Source of the DNA: Icerya purchasi
Lineage: Eukaryota; Arthropoda; Insecta; Hemiptera; Monophlebidae
Assembly: GCA_039619475.1 (NCBI GenBank)
Contig: CM077115.1
Coordinates: 400,058,557 to 400,122,556, forward strand
Direction of reading: 5' to 3'
Length of the DNA: 64,000 bases
Position numbers and translations under genes: made by a program. The notes beneath the pieces were generated by a model, which saw only the letters and a list, made by a program, of their open reading frames with translations, was not told the DNA's origin and did no database searches. Below, piece by piece: positions 47,590-59,300 of this stretch (positions are counted from its first letter, which is position 1; each line of letters opens with the position of its first letter).

Positions 47590-47848
47590 CAATCATGAAT
47601 GAAAAGCATCCAAAAAGCTTCAATCTTCCGCATTACTATTAAGGATAACTCAAAAACTATCTGCCAGACCTTGATAAAATTTAAATGGGACCACATGACA
47701 AACACCGCCTTTCAAATAAAAGAAGAATCATCAAAATCGGTTCATCTAGAAGAAAGTTCTGTGGTAACACACATAAAAAAAAAAAAAAAAAAAAAAATAC
47801 AGTCGAATTTAATACCTCTTCCTTTTTTGAAGTCGGTTAAAAATTAAA
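47590..47848 (+). repeat. dispersed insect repeat ending GAAGTCGGTTAAAAAT
   Basis: The strings AAATGGGACCACATGACAAA, TCATCAAAATCGGTTCATCT, an A run (47776-47798) and the end TTTTTTGAAGTCGGTTAAAA form a repeat tail that I recall from many insect genomes; I cannot name its superfamily. Its last 11 bases resemble the terminus of the foldback element beside it (TTGAAGTCGGTATT), which suggests a shared terminal motif. A frame of about 80 codons runs through it but looks incidental. Confidence 0.5.
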
Positions 47849-47917
47849 ACAGAAACAGATGACGAACTTTATGTTCCGCAAACAATCGCTTTTCGTAATA
47901 TTTTCTATGATTTATGC

Positions 47918-47959
<42 letters not shown>

Positions 47960-49667
47960 AACCCGACACAGTGCAATTTTTAATATGAAATCTCACGTGT
48001 TACCGGATAAACTTGAAAATTTTTATTAAACCTTAAATGACTACTTTTCGTACGCATTCGAAATTTTAAAACACCATAGAAAACAATAAATAATACTTCT
48101 GTTGAAACTTTCACAAATGATATAAAATTATATTAGCGCCGTTTTAAAATGCGTGTATTTCATATTTACAACGTTCCTGCAACCACAGGTATTACCGCGA
48201 TGATTTACGTACGCCTAAAAATAGTCGAATTTAGTTTTTAAGTTTTCTGACAGCTTATTTTTAATAGCAAAAAAAAAATCAATTTGTATTGTTCTATGAT
48301 CACTAAATCGGAAATCATTTCCAAATTCTTAATATCAAAAAATGTTGTACAAGTGATATACAAGGACCTTCATTATCGGTACAAGGGGAACAGCAACAAC
48401 AACAAACCGATACGTCTATTACAAATATAGGATATATTACCATTCCAACAATCGATCTTACAGAATATCGAGAAAAATATTTTACTTTCCCAGCAGTATA
48501 ATCCTGATATTTGAAGAACCTAAATCGTTTCAACTTTTTCTTTTCTTTTTAAAGCGATTATACACTACACGCCACCGATTCTTCTGGACTCTAAAATCAA
48601 TTTACTCCTTTGACCATCAAGGTTAATCTAAATTCAAAAAGAGGCCAAAAAGTTTTTACTTGTTTTTTTCTTTTCGGAAATTACAGGAAGGAACGTTCCC
48701 TTTTCTGTTACTACGAAAATTCTGAACTTTTTATTCGGCGTTCCAATTAAACGTTCGACCTTGTTATCTCACCGATAAATACTCCACAATTTTATTCAAT
48801 CCGATTGAAATTCTTAGTACATATAGGGTTTCAAATGATTCTAACCTTGGGAAAAAAAATTACGAAACACCATAATTGCTAATCTTATTAACCGCTTATA
48901 AAGTTCACCGCGACAATTTATTATTATTATAATTTTAAAAGGCTGCAGTTGTTTTTACTAATAATAAATCTTTATCGTATTCCTAACACCACAGAGTATA
49001 TCTGATTAAAAAAAAAAAAAAAAAAAAACTGTAAAAGAAAAAAAAATCCCATTAAACGATAACTATTTATTCTAGAATTTGAAAAGAGAGTTTTGTGCAA
49101 TATTCGTATATTCAGGTTCTGGAAATAAAAAATAATAAATAAAAAACACACGTCTAAACGAGAGCGTACACAAGTAAAAGTTTTCAAACACCATCGCGAG
49201 AAACGGATTCGATTGGTGTAAAAAGAATTAAAAGTTAAAATTATAGATAAAAGATAAGAAATTTATTTACAGTAATTTTTATAATTCATCAAATTATCTC
49301 TTAAAAAAAGCATATAAATGTTTTTCTTTTATTCTTTTGACGGCATCGCATTAATAATTGTACTCCGTGAGGCAGTGGACGAATTAATAATAAAGCAGTT
49401 AAAAACGCTCAAGTCATAAGTACATTAATCATTCTCGTAACTGGCTAATCGGTTGCAACTGTATGAGTAAAGTAAAACTTTTTTAAAAAAAAAAAAAAAA
49501 AAATGCGAACTAAAGGAAGGCAATAATGAAAATTAAAAGAATATGAATTTTTCTCTGCTCTTTTTAAAACATTGTGCGTACGCAACTTTTTTTTTGAGGA
49601 AACGGAAATGTTTAATCTATTTTGATATCTGCGGCAAACCAAACATAAGAAAAACAATTTTTAATTA
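47849..49667. other. AT-rich sequence without a recognisable gene
   Basis: About 1.8 kb of A/T-rich sequence. It includes a 40-base T run (47919-47958) and an A run near 49010-49029, but nothing recognisable as a gene or structured element. Confidence 0.55.
47919..47958. repeat. poly(T) run of 40 bases
   Basis: Forty consecutive T. It may be the reverse-strand tail of a retrotransposed copy or a homopolymer artefact of assembly; the flanks do not decide. Confidence 0.9.
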
Positions 49668-52600
49668 ATAGGGCAAACAATGGTGAAATGGACTTGACTT
49701 TTATTTTTTTTGTGTGAAAATGTATTTGTTAGGGCATGAAATAAAAGGAGGTCACAAAAACAATTTTTTTGGGTCTTAGGGGCTCAAAAACATCGATTTT
49801 TACATTTTATTTTTTCCCCCGCGATCTAAAAATTCTGAAAAAATTCATGAGTACTTTTCAACTAATAACTTTCAGGTGGATTTTTTTTTAGAATGATCAA
49901 CATGACCTCAGAAAAAATTATTTAATATTTAAAATGCGGTTTTGACCATGTTACGATGTTGGAATAGTTAATAATATTTGTTTTATTTTCTTGTAGAACG
50001 GGAAAAAATACATCAAAAATGTATTTTTTCGGATTTTTTTTTTTTAGCGGTAAACCATATCGAAAAATCTGAAGAACCGTTAAATCATCTACTTTCGACA
50101 TGAAATTATCGTCTTTTAAGTGATTATTTTTTTTCTAACATTCTAGTTGCTCATTAACAAAAATTCACAAATACACATATTCGGCTACATTTGATTTTTC
50201 AAATAATTTTTTTTCATTTTAAATCACTTAAGAAAAGTACTACTGCACATGTAAATACATAAATAAGACAATTTCGATATATTATAATGGTGTAAAATAA
50301 TTTTACAAAATAATGTTTCCTTCAGATATAAATTATTAAGTAACAATACTAAATTCACCTAGTACAATATACAATTCGTAAGATATTTTTAAAATTTCAT
50401 GTTTTTTCACGTATTTTGAATTTGTGTCAGCCTGGAACAGGCCTTCAAAGAAGCAGCCCTTGATGACAGAGAAGAAGGTGTTAAAATCGGCGGTGAAAAT
50501 ATCGATAACAACAGATATGCGGACGACACAGTTTTTATGGCTGAAAGTGCAGAATATTAACTTAAAGCGGTGGAAAAAGTATGCAATAAATATGGACTGA
50601 TAATTAACGTGAAGAAAACGAAGGTAATGGCCATCTCAAACGACCCACACCCTATCGACATAGTGATAAACAATGGCTGACCAGAACAAGTCGATAAATA
50701 CAAATACCTCGGGTGCCTGGATTAATAAATATGGTGATTCAGACGGAGAAATTAGATGTCGCATTGAGCAAGCGCGTTCCGCCTTTATTAAAATGAAAAA
50801 GACACTTATTACAGCTCATGACTTGGACCTTGATTTAAGATTCAGAACTCTGAATATGTCTGGTCGGTATTACTATATGGTGTCGAAACGTGGACATTGA
50901 CGTCCAGAACACTCCACAAATTAGAAGCCTTCGAGTTTTGGTGTTATAGACGCTTACTCAGGATCCCGTGGACCAAAAAAAAGACAAACGCTGAGGTACT
51001 ATAGACGATGAGAAAAGAAAAGGAGCTGATCGACACTGTCAAAAGAAGGAAAATAGAATACTTCGGTCATGTGATGCGTGGGCCGAAGTACACATTATTG
51101 TAGAATATATATCGATGGGAAAGGTGAAAGGAAATAGAAGAGTTGGACGAACAAGATTATCTTGGTTTAAGAACCTACAAAAATATGGACAGGTTGCAGT
51201 GTTGAAGAACTGTTCCACACAGCAAAGAGTAGGGGTGTCTACAAAGAATTAATCAAGCTTGCCATCAGATGAGCCTAAGATCGAGAACGGTCACGGCACC
51301 GAAAGAAGAAGGTTATTATTGTCTCTCGAAAACGCTTATTTACCGCTTACTTAATTATAAAAGTATTTGAAATACAGTTCAATATTGCAGGGCAACTTAT
51401 AGGTTAAAAAAGCCACTAGCTTTGTGCTAGACCCCAATAGCACCACCGCACTTTCCAACTCATAAAGGGGAGAATAGTAGTGGTGTTATTTTTTCTGTTT
51501 CAGATTCATTATCAGTTATTATTGCATTAATATAAGAAACGTTGGATTATTTTAAAAAAAAAGCAAAACTGTGCTAAAATCAAATTCTCATAAAAATGCA
51601 CGTATTTTTATTAAAATCATTATTTTAATTTTTTGTCAATTAAAATCGATGTGAATCTGCATATACGTTTTTAAAAAATTGGCTAAAAGAATTATAACTA
51701 AACATCATTTAGTAGAGGATCTTAATATGAGATCTCATCTTACATATTTTATGTCAGATGAGATCTCATATTAAGATCCTCTACTAAATGATTAGTTATA
51801 ATTCTTTTAGCCAATTTTTTAAAAAAGTATATGCAGATTCACATCGATTTAAATTTAAAAAAAATTAACGTAGCATGAAAAATATTAAAAATTAAAATAA
51901 TAATTTTTATAAATACGTGTATTTTTATGAGAATTTGATTTTAGAATAATTTTGCTTTTTTTTTATAATCCAATGTTTTTTATATTAATGTAATAATAAC
52001 TAAAAGATAATGAATCTGAAACAAAAAAAATAACACCACTACTCTCTCCTTTATAAAGTCGGAAAGTGCAGTAGTGCATTGGTCTAGCACAAAGTCTGTG
52101 GCTTTTTTAAACTATAAGTTGTCATGCAATAAACAATAAAATAAAATATATTATTGAAGTATATTCAATACTTTCATGTCGAATGTAGTCAAATGTATTT
52201 GTGAATTTTTGTTAAAAATTATAAGCACAAGAACGCTAGAAAAATATAATCGCTTGAAAGACGATGCTTTCGTATTGAAAGTAGACGATTTTTTCTCAGA
52301 ATTTTCGATATGGCTCGCCACTATAAAAAATCTGAAAAAATACATTTTTGATGTATTTTTTTCCCGTTCTACAAGAAAATAAAATAATATTGACCGTTCC
52401 AACTCGCGTTTTAAATATTAAATAATTTTTTTTGGCGTCATATTGACACTTGATCATTCTTAAATAAAATCAACCTAAAAGTTAATAGTTGAGAGTTCAC
52501 ATGAATTTTTTCAGATTTTTCTAATCATTAGAACGCGAGAAAAAACATAAAATGTACATATCGATGTTTTTGGGCCCCCTAAGACCCAGAAAAATTGTTT

Positions 52601-52744
52601 TTGTGACCTACGACCCGGTTCACCTTTTATTTTATGCCCTAACAAATACATTTTAACACGAAAAAAAAAAAAAAAAAAAAGAAAGCAAAAAGGTTGAGGG
52701 CATTTCACTATTGTTAACAGGGGATACTACCCCTTTTCCCTATA
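49668..52744. mobile_element. long palindromic (foldback) DNA element, left arm interrupted by a retrotransposon fragment
   Basis: The right arm (about 51757-52744) is the reverse complement of the left arm, which is split in two (49668-50195 and 51359-51740). Outer arm matches include AAAATGTATTTGTTAGGGCA (left 49718-49737), GTAGAACGGGAAAAAATACA and AACAAAAATTCACAAATACA. Inner arm matches include CATTTAGTAGAGGATCTTAA and the GCAAAACTG region, and the arms meet at a loop of about 16 bp near 51741-51756 (TTACATATTTTATGTC). The intact right terminus, read on the minus strand, is TATAGGGAAAAGGGGTAGTA followed by TCCCCTGTTAAC. The left terminus keeps only AATAGGG before the arm begins, so about 22 bp are missing there. 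A TA next to the terminus fits a Tc1/mariner/pogo-type element. Without the interruption the element would be about 1.9 kb. It encodes no recognisable transposase. Confidence 0.85.
50196..51358 (+). pseudogene. RTE/CR1-type reverse transcriptase fragment inside the palindrome's left arm
   Basis: Between the two halves of the left arm lies sequence absent from the right arm. From about 50424 it reads LEQAFKEAALDDREEG, then the catalytic block NRYADDTVFMAES (YADD intact, about 50512-50550), a stop, GLIINVKKTKVMAISNDPH, VDKYKYLG, and after a frameshift INKYGDSDGEIRCRIEQARS. Further on come YGVETWTLTSRTLHKLEAFE, WCYRRLLRIPWTKKKTNAEV and IEYFGHVMRG at about 51056-51085. It ends near 51310 (GGTCACGGCACCGAAAGAAG). 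These are the palm, thumb and C-terminal segments of a non-LTR reverse transcriptase in the RTE/CR1/L2 group; the clade is not resolved. The endonuclease and fingers are missing, and stops and shifts make it inactive. The first 225 bp (50196-50420) are A/T-rich and unassigned. Confidence 0.8.
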
Positions 52745-55361
52745 TTCTCGTACGCACTAATGCTGTGTACAATCACAGAGTGGATTTAGTTATTTGGAAA
52801 GCCGCACACGTAATAAATTTGATAACTGCTAAATATAATATACTGAGGGGTAAGATTCAAGTCTGAAAGGACTGCAGCGAGTGAGACATCGATAAAAGAT
52901 TCCTGGAACTTCAGAAATGATCCACTTGAAAACAACTAATTGCGTTCAATTCTCATCTTACACTTTTAACCAAGAGTAATTTTAAATAAATATACAAACA
53001 CAAATAAATTCATAAAATAATACATGGTCATAAAGGTAATAAATTTCTTCGATTTTTAACATTTACTGTTGTTTGTTTATGTGGTTTACATTTTGTGTAT
53101 TTATTATATTTCTGTTGTTCCATGTTGTAATTCTTACATAGCAAATTGACTATTACTTTAATATTGGTATGTAAAAACATGAGAATTTTTAAAAGGAATT
53201 TGTTCCGACAAAAATAAAGAGCCACGTACCTTTCTAAATGCTATTAGAGTCCGAGGACTATGCACACAATAGCCAGACTATCACGGCCACAAATTATAGC
53301 GACAGATCTGAAATCATTTTGGAATTTCGGGCTTAGCCTCCTGAACTGGAAAGGGCAAATGTCGATTAGAAAACTCGAACATCGTCCGATAAGGCAAGAA
53401 TGTTTTTCGATCGCTGTTATTTTCATAGAACATGCTGTGTAGAGAACGTACAACTCTTTTCCTGCATGTGTGATAACTAATACAAACTTTTATTCCAAGT
53501 CAATAGTGAAATAATAACACCATAAAATCTGTTAGTAAAACGAACATTATAATAGCACACGTCTATTGTTATGGGGCAATTGTATTTTTTTTTTATATGG
53601 GATTTGAATACAAACGGGGGACGACGGTATCATGTGGTATCCACTTCGTTTCCGAGAACAGATGCCGTTTTCTTAGTATTTTTTTTATTCGGTGATGATT
53701 GACTGATTATGCCTAATAAACTATATAGAAACATCGGCGCTTTCCGACTCCGTCTCTTCCAGGGAAAAACAAACGCGTCAATCAGATCGAGAATTTATTT
53801 CCTCGTTTTTCACTGAAGACCGAAAACGCCGCAATAACAAAGCGTTGTCGAATGAATTGCACTTTTTTTTGTTTTCCCGCCAAACTACCAACAAAACTAA
53901 TCTAACAGATCTAATTTTGCTTGTTCTAGTCAGTGATTTCAGCTGCTAATAGTGTGGTCGTCTTTGACGCATTTAATCATCAGTGAAAACTGAAATATAA
54001 CAACAATCCTCGTCGAATTTCACTTTATTAAAACGCAAAATAGATTGATGATATAAATAGGCCAAACACAGCAGCGGAGAAAGTAGTGTCGATAATGATA
54101 ACAGGAGCACAACAATGTGCAAAGAAGGAATCAAAAAGCGAAAGAAAACGTGCAATTCAGAAAATCATTAATCATAGCCCTGGCTAATGTTCCTTTCCAC
54201 GCCATTAGTGTGACAAGGTTAACGAACCATAGACTCAATGCGTTATTAGGCCTAATCAATATTTTAAACTCGGCTCGTTTTCGGATATCTTTTTTTCCTT
54301 TTCTTTTTTTTGCTGTGTATATGTATTTGTATCAGCCAGGAACGACCTTTACTCAGAAACAATTAGAAGAGGAAGGAATCAAATATTATAACACGATCAT
54401 CAGATATTACTAATAAGAAGTAATCAATATAACGGGAATGCAATGTGCGAAGAAGGAAAAGACCGGAATACAACAGACAGAGAGGTAAACTCAAAGAAGA
54501 AATATGATCAGCGTCATAAACAAGTGAATTATTAGGATTCAAGAATGCAACAAAAAACGAAAACGGGGGAGGAAGGTAGTAGAGTATGGCATAAGAATGT
54601 GGGCGAATAACGGTGATTTCTTATATTGAGAGATATCGCGGATTAACACGAGGAATAGGTTGAACAAAGGAAAAATGAATAATTTTTAGAAAAAGAGCAA
54701 GCAAAAATATCCGACATTGAAATCTGAGGTAATAACTTTTACGTGGCAGACGGTTATTATAGAAGGGGATTATTCCTGAGAAAGGGATTATTCTTAAGAA
54801 AGGGAGCGTTAAAAAGTAGAAAATAAAGTGCTAAGAAAACAACTGCTCCAGAACCAAACTTGCTCGAATGGCTCGGAACCCGCAGCAAGTCAATGCAAAC
54901 AGAATGGAAAGACCGTCGGTAAATGAACGTGTATATACGGAGAATAATAAAGTCACAGAAATAATCAGAGGTAGGCGAAATAAATTGAAGGGCGCACATG
55001 CAGTCAGAAGTAATGAAAAACCCGGAGAAAAGGCAATTTTAGAAGAAATAAAAACACAACGGAACGCCCCCCCCCCCGACATTAGACTCGATACGAATTT
55101 CCAAGCTGCACACATCGTATCATTAATTCGATCGCGAACTCGTCGCTGTACACCGGCTAAATTAAACAAAACGTATCCGATTAAATATACATATATATAT
55201 ATATATATATACGTATATAAGTTACATAAGTTCACATTAACTTTTTAGACCTATCGCCGCATTGGAGATACTCTAAACGGAAACCATTCTCTCTATTCAC
55301 AGAAATTCAGTATTTGGAAAGCCATCACCTTCTTTAAACATAAAGTACATTAGAGCAGCAG
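52745..55361. other. AT-rich sequence without a recognisable gene
   Basis: I recognise nothing on either strand. A short duplicated string GGGATTATTC (about 54766 and 54785) and a C run (55069-55077) are the only local features. Open frames of up to about 125 codons near 54.8-55.2 kb lack family motifs. Confidence 0.55.
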
Positions 55362-56330
55362 TGACGTCATTGTAGAAAACATTATACTGATAAGACGGTC
55401 GCCGTGTCACACATTTACAGGTAGATAAATGTCGTAAAAACAACGAAACAGTTCATTTTATTGTGACGTCATATAGTTGGTATTTTTAATTTTTTTTTTT
55501 TTTAGTGTGTGGTAGTGGGAGTGTTTGTAGCATTAAATGTGTTGTGTTCTTATAATTCATTTACCAAATTTTGTTTTCCGAATAGTTGTTATGGTAATTT
55601 AGTAAAATTTACACGGTTTGTATTATTATAAGCGATTTCTCTGCTTGGAAACGATGCTTAGAAATGTGCTATGTTCGTGCTATTCGGAATTAAGAAACGG
55701 GTTTAAAAATAAAGAAAGTAGGTAAATTCGACTAAATTAATATTACTAATTATTGTCTTACTAACTAGAAAACATTAGGCCACTTGTGACAACGGTGTTG
55801 CGATCTTTTAGATGATGGCGACAGAAATTATTATTTGAAAATGTTATTCCACACTGTTGTCGGCTATACGTTCCTTTTACAATTTCCTTTATGTTTAGTT
55901 AATAAATACTTTTTTAAATGAACTTAACTTTTTATTATAAACGTTTTATTGCAATATCTACAACATTATCTATACATCTAAATATAAACTTCTTAATTAT
56001 ATATATATATATATATATTACCAATAAAATAAAAATGCCTTTTTTAACCTGATTTGCGTCTGAAAAGATAAATTTCACATAAAAAAAATAATTTAGAAAA
56101 CTTATACCTACGAAGCTCATTACTTTTATGCTCGAATAATAAAGGTGTATTAAAAAATTGGTTGTTTAAATACCTCCAGCATAAAAACATATTAGCAGCT
56201 AGCGCTCGCAAGCGGAATACAGTTTACACAACTGATGACGTCACAAATGAACATGGATGGTTTTTCGTGTTTTTCAAGACATTTATCCGCCCCTGCGTGA
56301 CACGTCTGTGCCTTTCTAAAAGTGACGTCA
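55362..56330. repeat. inverted pair of segments, each bounded by TGACGTCA
   Basis: The left segment (55362-55471, 110 bp) and right segment (56236-56330, 95 bp) both begin and end with the palindrome TGACGTCA (55362-55369, 55464-55471, 56236-56243, 56323-56330). Read in opposite orientation they align: GACATTTATCTACCTGTAAA against GACATTTATCCGCCCCTG, then GTGTGACACGG against CGTGACACGTC. Weaker similarity continues outside (AAGGTGATGGC left on minus, TTGATGATGGCGATG right). The roughly 760 bp between them are A/T-rich and non-coding. It may be the two ends of a degraded non-autonomous element or two inverted copies of a short repeat; TGACGTCA also matches a CRE/ATF-type binding site. Confidence 0.55.
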
Positions 56331-59300
56331 TTATTAATTACATTATGCCGGAGAATGTCTTGCTTTTTGATGATGGCGATGAATTGAAAATCAAAAATCT
56401 GATAAAATTTTTGACTTGTAAGTTCATCGATTTAATTTATTCATTCATTACGAAGTCAGAAGTATGTAACGCGCGAAATATATTTTACATAGAAACTCGA
56501 ATTTTCGTACGTAAACGGTAAGTTATTTTATTTTAATTAAAACACTCACACACACTAATGTTCCTCAAATTATATTATCGCCGTATTTTTAAACCGTATC
56601 CAGGAATTATAATGCCGAATATAATTTTACGTAATGTACGAAACGAATCGATATTTTCTTTCCTAGAACTGCTCAAAAGTTGTTAGTTTTTCGACTGCAG
56701 AATAATTTCGAAAATCCACAATTCACGGAATCATTTTTTTTCTTCTTTCAAACGTCACATAGTAGTGGACATTGTTTTGAAATTTATTTCTTGTTTTCAC
56801 AATGTCTAGCGTATTTTGATTACATGAAATTACGAAATATCTACGCATTGTCCAAAATTTGGAATTTCACGTGTTGTGTGTGCCGGTAATGTATCGGACA
56901 AAAAGTGTGTTCTATAATGTATTGGTACCAGCAATTATGTCACTTTCATTAAAAGTGTACAGATATAACGGCGACCATGCTATGACGCGTTTTATTATTC
57001 AACTGCAGTTTTCATTCGAATACACATATTCCGCTAAAAAGGTATATTATATTTTTCACTTGTGGGTTTTTTAAGTTTTTTAATCGCTTTTTTTAACCGT
57101 TTTTTCTTTTTTTTTCGTAACTTTCTTAATAATCGAATAAAAATTTACCCGACATTAAATTAGCTTTTCAAATGCATTTTAATAAAACGTTTTATCGGCA
57201 AAATAGATTTTTAATTAAATCTAAAGCTGGAAAATTAATTTATCCCGTCAAAAACTTTGCCTTCCGTAATTGAGGGAATATAACATTACTTCCGCTTCCA
57301 GATTTAATCATGTAATAATTTTGGTTTGCGATGATGCCCTGTAATTTGTTGCAAATAAAACATATTTTATATGTATTTAAATTTCATTTAATTTGTTTCG
57401 CACCGCGCTATTTATTTTCTTCTGTACCATAGACATTCACCTTTTTTTATTATTTTTTTTATTTTTTATATCGAATACTCTTACTTAAGAACCGTTTAAA
57501 ATCCAGTGTAAGAAGTTTAACACTTGTTTAAAATTACCCAAAAGTAAAATAGTTTAATTAACAAAAATACAATGGTGATTAAGCCAGTATTTGTCTACCA
57601 GTTCCGTTTGAATGAAAGAAAAACAAAAAACAATTAAACAGTTTAGAAAATAACTAAAAACTTTAATAAACGTAATTCTTACATTTTGGAATTATTCGTA
57701 TTACGAAAGTGCGATGATATGAAAGAAACTTAAATTCAATCCAAACGTGATCTAGCGACGTCATTGCAAATATTGAACTCTTGTGTAAACACCGTTTTAC
57801 CTTTGAACAGTCAAAATATTTTCTACTTCTACACCGTGTTGCGGTGTCGCGCTCACTCGGTTTAATCATCTTTTCGAGTTTGCTGAATAATTCAATACAC
57901 ACACACGTATTCATCGGTAACTAAAGATAATTAACCAAAAATTAATATATTAATAAAAAGGTGTTAAATTTTAAGTCACGAAATGATGAATTTCTAAATC
58001 ATAAATTATGTAAAACAAATTAAACGTAATAAGCTCATTGAAACTAATAACACTTTCTTCGTTGACACAAATTTTACTCTACTCGTATTAATACATTTAA
58101 CCTTCAAAAAAACTAAAAAACTACAAACGAAATTTTAATATTCCATAAAACCAGTTTAACACTGAATTAAAATTAATCAAAAATCCACCGGGGGGCTCGC
58201 TGAAGAACATTCACAACTACATTAATAAACCATCTGTCGCCATTTGTGAAAATGTTGCTGTACGTAAGTGCATAGCCAAAATAGCATGCTGTTTCATCTA
58301 TTAAACCGGTTGTTTTATTTTGTTCACTGTATCCTTCCAGGAAAAGAATTCTCTTTCTATCCAAGACGGTCTGTTCTAATAACGGTCATTCTTGTCACGA
58401 AACCATGTGTCACAGATTCGAAATTCGACTATGCACAGATAATTTTGTAAGAGCATCTCAGCCTTAAAATTAAATGATCTCTCTTGGCAAAGGGTCAGGC
58501 GGGGGCTGAGGAATTAAGCTGTTTTCATAGTGTACTCTTAATAGGAGGGGTTTTTAATGAGCATCTGAAGAGAATCAATGTCAGTTCCCTTTCTCTCACC
58601 TACGTTTCTTTCCCATAACACTTCTCTGGTATAGTTAATATTCCAGACCTGGGAGCGAAACTTGTCGGAAACATGTGCCAGCTCTGATTTAGTTTTAGTA
58701 GTTCAATGGAGAGATGCGTCGGATCAGATTGGTCTAATCGATAAGAAAAATAATATTTTTCGTCTATTTTTCGAAGAGGTCTAACAGAAAAAGAAGAACA
58801 AAAGCGAAACAAGCAAACCAAAACAGTTTCTCCACGCTTTTCTATTTTTGCACAAACAGATGTGCGTATAGAGTTACAAGATATAATGTCTTTAGCCTTT
58901 AGCGCAATAGCCGATTCCCGTTCTAATAATTTTTACCATACAATCGTGAATTCTTTTCGGACTCTTTTGAAAATAAAAGAGAACCCCTTTATATATTTGA
59001 AGCAAGTCCCATGAGGGTCAAGACGGGAATGCAAGAAGGAACAAACGGTACTCCCCCATTTCGGAACAACGAGGTAATGCGTATTATTTTATTTGTATCG
59101 GAAAGTTCACGCAAAACGCAAAACGCCGTTATTATTTTTAACGAAAAAGAGCGGAAAATAGGATAACATTTGAAAAAACTTGTTTTTTTTTTTTTTTCAT
59201 TTTTAGATCGCAGATGAAAACAATAATTTCATCGCCGTTTTATAAATCTTCCGGATCCGACAACATTCTTTGTTCCTTTTACAAAATGGCGAAAAAAGTT

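Noticed and set aside
54868..55248. 126-codon open stretch on the plus strand with a complementary open stretch on the minus strand
   Set aside because: No family motif, the end is translated microsatellite (repeated YI), and both strands being open points to composition instead of coding.
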